Shown here in pieces: positions 1-5,837 of a stretch of 10,000 nucleotides of DNA; the first letter of the stretch is position 1; the number at the start of each line of letters is the position of its first letter. This stretch comes from Symbiodinium natans (Eukaryota; Sar; Dinophyceae; Suessiales; Symbiodiniaceae). Below the pieces are notes generated by a model. It searched no databases. It was given only the letters and a program-made list of their open reading frames with translations, and had not been told where the DNA came from. A program made the translations under genes and the position numbers. The stretch lies in assembly GCA_905221605.1 (NCBI GenBank), contig CAJNDS010002611.1:130839-140838 (forward strand), written 5' to 3'.

Positions 1-336
1 GCCCGCGAAAGTCCTGCGAGTTCCTCTTGGAGTGCACACCGGATGATCAGAGCAAATAAACTTCACACGCACGGGCCGCTGTCCGGAATGTTGTCTGAAT
101 AAGCATGCCGGCGGGGAAGGGTGATTTCCTTACTCGAAGCTCAAAGGCTTCCCAGAATATGCCTTTCACACCTGGCAGTCCCCGTCGCCAGGCTTTGGCT
201 GCGCAAGCCTAATCACACTGGCCGCCCTACCCGTTAAAGGTTTCACCCTTGCCGGGCCCCCGCTTGCGGTGGCGGTGTTTTTTGCTTATTCTATTTTCTT
301 CTTTTTCTTATGTTTTTGCCGGCCCCGTGGCCTGTA
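1..336. other. Left-edge stretch without a recognisable gene
   Basis: I see no convincing exon here. A frame is open from about 249, but it runs straight into the AAGC repeat and is a repeat translation. The stretch contains one copy of a diverged dispersed repeat (134-251) and ends in a T-rich run (about 277-316) just before the AAGC microsatellite. Confidence 0.6.
134..251 (+). repeat. Diverged dispersed repeat, copy A
   Basis: Three blocks occur here in the same order and orientation as near 1767-1886. They are cgaagctcaaagg (134-146), gccaggctttggctgcgcaa (from 187) and aaaggtttcacccttg (236-251). The spacing between blocks differs (53 and 49 bp here, 37 and 67 bp in the other copy), so these are old, separately decayed copies. 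They could be fragments of an unnamed transposable element or of a segmental duplication. No terminal repeats or coding capacity are visible. Confidence 0.55.
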
Positions 337-687
337 GGCAAGCAAGCACGCACGCAAGCAAGCAAGCACGCAGGCAAGCTAGCAAGCAAGCAAGCCAGCA
401 CGGAAAGCGAGCAAGCAAGCAAGCACGGAAGCTTGGAAGCAAGCGAGCAAGCGCGCGAGCGAGCAAGCCAGAAAGCAAGCAAGCACGGAAGCAGGCAAGC
501 AAGCAAGCAAGCGAGCAGGCAGGCAAGAAAGCAAGCACGCACGGAAGCATGCAAGCAAGCAAGCGAGCAAGCGAGCAAGCAAGCAGGCAAGCACGGAAAC
601 AGGCAAGCTAGCAAGCAAGCGAGCAAGCAAGCAAGCAAGCGAGCAAGCCAGAAAGCAAGCAAGGAAGGAAGGAAGGAAGGAAGGAAG
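337..687. repeat. Degenerate AAGC microsatellite ending in a GGAA block
   Basis: The stretch is built almost entirely from AAGC units with variants such as GAGC, CACG, CAGG and GGAA. The last 27 bp (about 661-687) are nearly pure GGAA. Because four is not a multiple of three, a forward frame cycles through Lys-Gln-Ala-Ser and lacks stops, and the reverse frames give Leu-Ala-Cys strings. The long open frames here are therefore artefacts. A longer-period structure is visible: gagcaagccagaaagcaagc occurs at 461-480 and again at 641-660, exactly 180 bp apart. Confidence 0.9.
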
Positions 688-1545
688 GGTGTGAGCATTG
701 TGTTGCAAAAGGCCCCCCCCCCCCCCCCCCCCCCCGCACTTCTTTTAAGCCGTGCAAAGCGTGCTTCAAAGCCGAAGAAACTACGTAGGTGAAATTCCAT
801 CATGTGAGCATTGTTTGCACCCCCCCCCCCCCCCCCCCCAACCCCCACGCTTTTCTTTTAAGCCGCGCAAGGCGTGCTTCAAAGCCTATGAATCTTTCCC
901 CAACTTTTTTTTTAAAGCCGTGCAAAGCGTGCTTCAAAGCCTATGAATCTTGCTGAAACCCGTCGTGTCAGCATGGGGGCGGGGGGCTGCGCCCTGCCCC
1001 AACCCCCCGACCCCCCGCTTTTTTTTCTTTATAAGCCTTGCAAAGCGTGCTTCAAAGCCTAAGAAACGTGTTGAAGGGTGAGCATTTTGTTTGCAAAACG
1101 GGCCAACCCGAACCCCCCGTTTTTTTGAAGCCGTGCTAGGTGTGCTTCAATTCCTAAAAATCTTGTTGAAGCCCGTCATGTGAGCATTGTGGTTGCAAAC
1201 GGGGGGGGGGGGGGCTGCGCTCCCCAACCCACCTCCCCCCCCCCACTCCGCTTCTTTTAAGCCTTTGCAAAGCGTGCTTCAAAGGCTTGAAACCCATCAT
1301 GTGAGCATTGTGGTTGCAAATGGGGGGGGCTGCCCAAGCCCCGCCCGTGCTTCAAAGCCTAGGAAACTGGCTGAAACCCATCGAAAACCAAGAAAACGAA
1401 CCAAAAAAAACATTAATCAAATGGGGGGGGGGGGGTTGCCCCCCCCCCCCAAACCCCCCCCCCCCCCCGCTTTATTTAAGCCGTGCAAAGCGTGCTTAAA
1501 AACCTATGAATCTTGTTGCAATCCATCCTTAGATAATAGGAAATC
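688..1545 (+). repeat. Degenerate minisatellite, about eight units with internal homopolymer tracts
   Basis: A core close to gccgtgcaaagcgtgcttca begins near 749, 861, 915, 1034, 1129, 1260, 1345 (truncated) and 1479. The consensus order is a T-rich run, the core, cctatgaatcttgttgaaac, catcatgtgagcattgtgg, ttgcaaa, then a G tract, ctgc, a C tract and cgc, then the next T run. Units are roughly 60-130 bp, and most of the length difference lies in the homopolymers. The tail of one more unit (gtgagcattgtgttgcaaaa, 690-709) is joined directly to the AAGC/GGAA array. No convincing coding frame crosses the array; the open frames give proline or glycine runs. Some members may sit in an intron or spacer. 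Confidence 0.85.
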
Positions 1546-1680
1546 CTTCGAAAAGTAGTATGAATCCTATGAAAATTTTGAGGGAATGTAGCTTTCTCCC
1601 AGAAAGGGGGGAAGCCAAGAGGTCCCCGACAAGAAAGCGGACAAAAATAAGGAAAAACAGAAAACATGAGGAAACACAAC

Positions 1681-1698
1681 CAAGCCCTTAAGGGCTTG
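1681..1698. repeat. Perfect 18-bp palindrome
   Basis: CAAGCCCTTAAGGGCTTG equals its own reverse complement over all 18 positions. There is no loop and the symmetry stops at both ends. It lies in non-coding spacer, so it may be a protein-binding site, a decayed element end or chance. No T run follows, so it does not look like a terminator. Confidence 0.7.
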
Positions 1699-1766
1699 CG
1701 GGGTTTCTACAGGTTCTGGAATGCTTTGTAACGAAAGTTTCGCTGTTGGCAGGCCATCTCGTTCTT

Positions 1767-1886
1767 CGAAGCTCAAAAGGTTTCACGGTTGGCGGGTCCT
1801 GCTGCCAGGTTTTGGCTGCGCAAGCATGCGCAAGCCAATCAATAGCTTAAGGCCTATTGGGCTATGCAGGAAAGGTTTCGCGCTTG
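1767..1886 (+). repeat. Diverged dispersed repeat, copy B
   Basis: This is the partner of the repeat at 134-251. The matching blocks are cgaagctcaaaagg (1767-1780), gccaggttttggctgcgcaa (from 1804) and aaaggtttcgcgcttg (1871-1886). The pair brackets the AAGC array and the minisatellite in direct orientation. That fits an old insertion or duplication boundary, but two members cannot show which. Confidence 0.55.
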
Positions 1887-2049
1887 TGGTGGGTGCCGCT
1901 GGCAGGCCCCTTTGGCCGGGCATGTTTCTGGCCGCTAAAGCAGGGGTTCTCCTCAACTGCCTGTGCCAACCCTGACCTTTTGCCAAACAGAAACGTATGC
2001 CTGCCTGCAATTGTTCTTTCATGCCTTGATTCTAGAGGGGTAAGAAACT

Positions 2050-2175
2050 TCCACGTCATGTGAGTAATCATGAGCATTAGCTATGTTGGCAAGTTAGGAA
2101 TGAGGGGCTGCTGCGTCCGTGTTTTTGATTAGACATGTAGAGGGAAGAATGGTTTTCAGTTGAAAATGCGGCGGT
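2050..2175 (+). repeat. Probable diverged minisatellite unit
   Basis: The sequence cgtcatgtgag, gagcatta, gttggcaa and ggggctgctgc in order (about 2054-2117) parallels the tail of the 688-1545 unit (catcatgtgag, gagcattgtgg, ttgcaaa, ggggctgc). As in that unit, a C-rich tract lies downstream. The match is partial, so homology is inferred rather than certain. Confidence 0.4.
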
Positions 2176-2399
2176 CCCCCACAACCCCCCCACGCCCCCC
2201 ACCCCCCCCACCCCCCCCACCCCCCCCACCCCCCACCCCCCCCCCCCCCCCCCCCCCCCACCCCCCCCACCCCCCCCCCCAACCCCCCCCCACCCCCCCC
2301 CCCACCCCCACCCCCCCACAGCCCCCACCCCCCCACCCCCCACCCCCCCCACCCCCCCACCCCCCAACCCCCCCCCCCCAACCCCCCCAAAAACCCCCC

Positions 2400-2432
<33 letters not shown>
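2176..2432. repeat. 257-bp C-rich tract of (C)nA units
   Basis: Nearly every base is C, broken by single A residues (a few AA or longer), one G in CCACGCCCC near the left end and one AG near 2319. The final run of about 30 C has no A. Open frames across it on both strands translate to proline or glycine strings and are not genes. A tract like this could form G-quadruplex structures on the minus strand and i-motif structures on the plus strand. Its true length may be misassembled. Confidence 0.95.
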
Positions 2433-2434
<2 letters not shown>

Positions 2435-2579
2435 AACAACTGCACCGGTCTTGCTTGAAGACTTCGCGGAAGTCAGCGAGAGCAGCCGGAAAAGACTGCA
2501 CTTTGGATAATAGTGATCCCGCAAAAGGTTAGCGAGAAGAGTGAGAATGGAAAAGTAGGGTGTTCCCCTTGCCATGCAG

Positions 2580-2820
2580 GAATTTGCAGGCTCCTTGGAT
2601 GTCATCGTCAAGGGCACTCGGGATCCAGCCTTTGAGCCACGGTAAGAAGCTGAGATATCGCTCCTCTCCTACGTGTCTGATGTGCACGCGTCACGCAAGT
2701 GTCATGTTGTGTCGATTTTTCAAGTGTTTTCTGCAATTTTCTGTGTAAAGCTGTCTCCAAGGTCCATTCAAGGACATGTGGCCCGAGCGGCTCGTGGTGC
2801 TGTTCGGTCTGGGCCGCTAA
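2580..2820 (+). CDS. Two-exon fragment of an unrecognised gene
   Basis: An exon at 2580-2641 follows ccttgccatgcag and ends at a clean donor, cg|gtaaga. It reads EFAGSLDVIVKGTRDPAFEP plus two bases. After a 109-nt GT-AG intron (2642-2750, acceptor gtgtaaag), a second exon at 2751-2820 keeps the phase. It reads CLQGPFKDMWPERL, then VVLFGLGR, then TAA at 2818-2820. The evidence is canonical borders, matching phase and G/C-rich third positions. I do not recognise the family. The stop may not be the true end: a GC donor at 2813 after VVLFGL would give phase 1 and could lead into the exon near 3081. Upstream exons are not identified; the frame VLLEDFAEVSESSRKRL (about 2446-2499) is a weak candidate. 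Confidence 0.5.
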
Positions 2821-3003
2821 GACAAGGTGACGTGCTCCGGAGACTTCAGGAGTTGCTGCAATGTTGGAAGAGCACGTGCTCCTGATGCAATTTGGTACAG
2901 ATTGCGACATATGACGTCTGAGGAGCTCTCATCCGAGAACCTTCCGGAGGAGAGAAGGGTTCGAGCTCTTTGATCTCAACTTGTGATATCTTGTGTCTCA
3001 CAG

Positions 3004-3677
3004 CTTGGCAACATCAGTCGTAGGATGTCGTACCGGTACGTGAGAACAACGGAAGGATGCGACATCACCAGCTTTGAGAAGCGCAATCCTTCGCAGAGCT
3101 CGACTTGCCCTTGCGTGAGACGCTCACGGAGTGTTTGGTAGGAGTGCTTCGCTGATGCTCCCAGTGCGCTTTGCCGTGTGCTCTGGGAAGCTGAGGTGTT
3201 TGGTGGACGCTATCGCTTCGCAAGGTCTTGGACCTGAGGCCCACAAATGGGTGGACTGCAAAGCAATGCAAAGCAATGCAATGCAAAGCAATGCAAAGCA
3301 ATGCTTTAAGTATCAAGCGCATTCAAGGGTAATTTCGTTCTGCTATGTTCTGCCTGATCAGCGCATCTGGAGAGGCAGGGGTGGACTCCATGGGACTAGT
3401 GGGGCAGCTGCCCAGGCAAGTGTGTTTTTTTCAACGTTCCCTTGGTGCGTATGCTACGGTGCCTCAATCAGGACATTGTTCGGCATCATCTTTGACGTGC
3501 GCCGCCTTGAGTTTGTGTCATCCTGGAAGCGTCATGTGGAGCAGCCTGACTCCTGTCATGCCGATCTGACATGGCAGAATATTGATGATCGAGATCGTGG
3601 AGCGTGTGCTTTCTTGGGAGAGGCGGTTCGTGTTGGACCATTCTGCATCACAGCCAAGGGGATATGCAGCTGCTCAG
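3004..3677 (+). CDS. Multi-exon gene of unknown function
   Basis: Six plus-strand segments look coding. A short one at 3004-3035 reads LGNISRRMSY before donor gtacgtgag. About 3078-3130 reads EAQSFAELDLPLRETLTE. After a 65-nt intron (3131-3195), 3196-3250 reads CLVDAIASQGLGPEAHKW. A segment at 3362-3415 reads ASGEAGVDSMGLVGQLP and ends at a GC donor, ccag|gcaagt. After a 56-nt intron, 3472-3535 reads TLFGIIFDVRRLEFVSSWKR. After a possible 58-nt GT-AG intron (3536-3593), 3594-3677 reads IVERVLSWERRF and onward. The phase matches at 3130/3196, 3415/3472 and 3535/3594. The first two joins and the 3250-3362 join are unresolved. The product looks helical and soluble, and I recognise no domain. It may be the same gene as the 2580-2820 fragment. 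Confidence 0.45.
3255..3305 (+). repeat. Short tandem repeat of aaagcaatgc
   Basis: The 10-mer aaagcaatgc repeats about five times between 3255 and 3305, with one shorter unit (aatgc) in the middle. It directly follows the coding-like stretch ending at His-Lys-Trp (3250). The frame stays open across it, so it could be low-complexity coding sequence or the start of an intron. Confidence 0.8.
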
Positions 3678-4826
3678 GCTATGTTTTTTCCCAGTGCGGC
3701 AACACTATGGGGTTCCAATGTTCAGAGACATGAGGATCAGGCAGCACCCCAGCGCGCGGCGACAGCTTGCGGAAGTTCCGCGGCTCGTTTTGAATCCACG
3801 TCACGATCTCACCCTTGAGGTTCCTCGGCTCTCGGCGCGGGTGTGATCGGGATTGGGGGTTGCTCGACGTGACAAAACCCGGCACTTTTTTTGAGGAGCT
3901 TGGGCCGCTCTGCGTCGCGAAGCTGCGCCGCGAAAACGCGGCAGTGGCAGGGACGTGCGCTTTCCAGGCTCTTGGGTTCGCAGCGTGCCTTTTGCGCTGT
4001 CAGAAAACGCATGCCTCGGTTCCGTGAACTGGTCGCGAGCTGCAGCAATCTGCAGCACTGTTATCGCTTTTGGACCTGGAATGGACCTGGAATCGTGCTC
4101 CGCACGCACATCCCTGCGGTCGGGCATGGCATTTGGCTCTCTTCGCCAGAGGGCCGGAGTGCGCACTCCCTGCATTTGAAATCGCGGTCTCCCGTCTCGG
4201 TCCCGCGCACATCGTGCACATCACATTTATCACATGCTCCCAGTGAAGTGCAGAACCATTTAGCCCGATGGACCCTTTTGGTGTGGAGGCATTGAGCATG
4301 CTCTTGGGGTCGTCTTAGAATGTTTGAGACACAGTTCGAAAAGCTGCATTTTGTTGTGTTTTGGCCTTGCCATACTATATCTGAGAGGAATGGATGGCAT
4401 ATGCTTCGCAGGGATGTGTTGCAATCTTTTCGCAGATTCTCCAATCCTGGGACCGTCGACGATGTTTCTCCAAGCGCTGGCTGCAGGACCATCGCACAAG
4501 CATTGCAGCATCGTTCGTCTGCAAGCGTTGCGCGAACTTGAGTTTGGCAAACTTGGCAGAATACTTGTACACATAATTGCATGACGTGATCATGATGCCA
4601 GGATGCTGCAGGCAAGTTCTCCATGCCGAAAGGGCCCAATGCCGAGCGAGATGAGAGACGCGGTTGGTGCGCAAAGGGTCCCGAAAGGGTCGTTAAACGC
4701 TGAGCTGTCAAGTCTTGGATGCCAAAGGACCCATACAAGGCATGTGTTCAACATGAGTGCGTTTTACCTGGATATGCAGATGTATATTATGGAATTGTAT
4801 GGACTAAAAGAACATGAATGCGCAGT
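3678..4826. other. Stretch without a supportable gene
   Basis: Many overlapping open frames occur on both strands, the longest being 225 codons on the minus strand (4061-4738). None is recognisable and several overlap in different frames. A decayed 16-bp direct repeat is visible (gaagttccgcggctcg near 3773, gaggttcctcggctct near 3818), as is ggacctggaat twice near 4075. This could be 3' untranslated sequence, introns or decayed gene copies. Confidence 0.4.
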
Positions 4827-4942
4827 GTGTATATGTAAATATAAACACAAATATAAAAAAGATAAAATAAATTTAAATAGCAATATCGCTATCAGTATAA
4901 ATATAAATATAGATATTAATATTTATATTCATATCAATTTTA
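4827..4942. repeat. AT-rich degenerate microsatellite
   Basis: Sequence dominated by AAATATA, TATAAA and ATATTA motifs, far more AT-rich than its surroundings. It ends abruptly in a CG-rich stretch containing cgcctcggcccggcc (about 4956-4970). It forms the left AT flank of the telomere-like block. Confidence 0.75.
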
Positions 4943-5033
4943 ACGCTACGCGACCCGCCTCGGCCCGGCCCAGCGCATCCGCGTGAGCATGGTGATTCCG
5001 CAGTGCCCAAGTCGCTGGACCCCAAGCAATAAG

Positions 5034-5190
5034 GTTGGGTTTTGGGTTTGGGGTTCCGGGCTTAGGCAGGGCTGGGTTTAGGGTTCAGGGTCTAGGGATT
5101 AGGGAGTTGAAGGTTGAGGGTTGAGGGTTGAGAGCTTAGGGCAAAAGGTTTAGGCTTCAGGGTTCAGGGTTTAGGGTTTAGGGGTTTGAG
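5034..5190 (+). repeat. Degenerate telomere-like (TTTAGGG) block
   Basis: This is a run of imperfect heptamers: gggtttagggttcagggtct, gggttgagggttgag, and near the right end cagggtttagggtttagggg. TTTAGGG is the Arabidopsis-type telomere repeat also reported from dinoflagellates. The right end is close to perfect and the left end is highly diverged. Unique-looking sequence lies on both sides, so it is interstitial in this assembly, and it runs straight into a G homopolymer. Confidence 0.8.
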
Positions 5191-5206
5191 GGCGGGGGGG
5201 GGGGGT

Positions 5207-5238
<32 letters not shown>
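5191..5238. repeat. G homopolymer tract
   Basis: About 45 G residues with one T (5206), and a C at 5193 near the start. It directly follows the telomere-like block. The glycine or proline open frames across it are artefacts. The length may not be reliable in an assembly. Confidence 0.95.
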
Positions 5239-5382
5239 CTGTTGGCACGGGCTTCAACTGTTTCTGGTCCTGGCGAACCGTCGCTTGCACATCCCGGTTG
5301 CCAAGGCAGGGTAGCCATTTGAGGCAAAAAAAGGGGCCAACAAGGTTCACAACCTATACACCTTCGGCCCGAGGCCTCGGCG
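5239..5382. other. Short unique island between the G tract and the AT array
   Basis: About 140 bp of mixed-composition sequence with no supportable exon. It ends in cggcccgaggcctcggcgg, containing the perfect 12-bp palindrome CCGAGGCCTCGG (5369-5380), immediately before the ATTAAT array. Confidence 0.5.
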
Positions 5383-5580
5383 GATATTAATATTAATATT
5401 AATATTAATATTAATATTAACATTAATATTAATATTAATATTAATGCGGATATTAATATTAATATTAATATTAATATTAATATTAATATTAATATTAATA
5501 TTAATATTAATATTAATATTAATATTAATATTAATATGAATATGAATATTAATATTAATATTAATATTAACATTAGTATT
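5383..5580. repeat. ATTAAT hexanucleotide array
   Basis: About 32 units of ATTAAT, a hexamer that is its own reverse complement, so the array is self-complementary and could extrude as hairpins or a cruciform. Interruptions include a second copy of gcggatatta at 5446-5455. The first copy is at 5380-5389, exactly 66 bp or 11 units upstream. A C-for-T change recurs at 5421 and 5571. The isoleucine/asparagine frames are repeat translations. Confidence 0.95.
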
Positions 5581-5652
5581 ATTATTAATATAAATAAATA
5601 AATAGATAATAAATAAATAAATAAATATATGTATATATATATACATATGTCG
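5581..5652. repeat. ATAA and TATA microsatellite
   Basis: A run of ATAA/AAAT tetramers passes into alternating TA (tatgtatatatatatacata), directly continuing the ATTAAT array. Confidence 0.9.
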
Positions 5653-5837
5653 ATATTTCCTTGAGTTGCTATTTTGTAGTATTGCTGTTATCATCAGTAC
5701 TACTGTGATTGCTCCTACTTCTCTTATTGCTCATGTTACAATTGCCGCCACCTTTATTATTGCTACGTTACCATATTTACTTTCATTTCCTTTGTGATTT
5801 CTTCGGTGACATTCTTGTCACGGACTAGTCACGGGCA
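5653..5837. other. AT-rich spacer, no gene seen
   Basis: The sequence is T-rich and non-repetitive, with trinucleotide-like texture (ttattgctac and similar) near 5735-5770. No exon is supported. A small inverted repeat, gtgacattcttgtcac, lies near 5806-5821. Confidence 0.45.

Larger units (their letters stand above)
1546..2049. other. Gene-free spacer between repeat blocks
   Basis: No exon is supported here. The spacer contains an 18-bp perfect palindrome (1681-1698) and copy B of the dispersed repeat (1767-1886). Short open frames occur on both strands, but none has clear splice borders or a recognisable product. Confidence 0.5.

Noticed and set aside
310-848. Open frames of 160 codons (plus) and 185 codons (minus) over the AAGC array
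   Set aside because: They are translations of a tetranucleotide repeat (Ala-Ser-Lys-Gln or Leu-Ala-Cys strings) and homopolymers. Several frames are open at once, as expected from the repeat.
337-1545. CRISPR array
   Set aside because: Units are contiguous or vary in homopolymer length, with no unique spacers of constant length, no cas genes and a eukaryotic context.
2077-2617. Glycine-rich minus-strand and proline-rich plus-strand open frames
   Set aside because: They arise from the 257-bp C tract and exist in all frames. There is no independent coding signal inside the tract.
3472-3560. Resemblance of GIIFDVRRLEFVSSWKR to the VR-x-W strand of eIF4E
   Set aside because: The spacing between Val-Arg and Trp is one residue short, and the flanking exons do not match eIF4E. 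Too weak to name.
3679-4048. Minus-strand frames rich in Arg and Pro (EPRNFRK, EPRNLKGE)
   Set aside because: The similarity between the two peptides comes from a short decayed direct repeat. No splice borders or recognisable product were found.
4375-4674. Minus-strand frame containing YSAKFAKLKFAQRL and DAAMLVRW, plausible exon texture
   Set aside because: No convincing acceptor or donor pair was found. The plus strand reads equally well (LQALRELEFGKLGRILVHII). Left undecided.
4061-4738. The longest open frame in the window (225 codons, minus), with a CxxC-like pair (FCQVC and CCNAC)
   Set aside because: I recognise no domain. Other frames on both strands are also open here, and the cysteine spacing is not a family I can name. 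It is probably chance, but a protein search would settle it.
5178-5694. Minus-strand isoleucine/leucine- and asparagine/isoleucine-rich open frames
   Set aside because: They are translations of the ATTAAT and ATAA arrays and the G tract.
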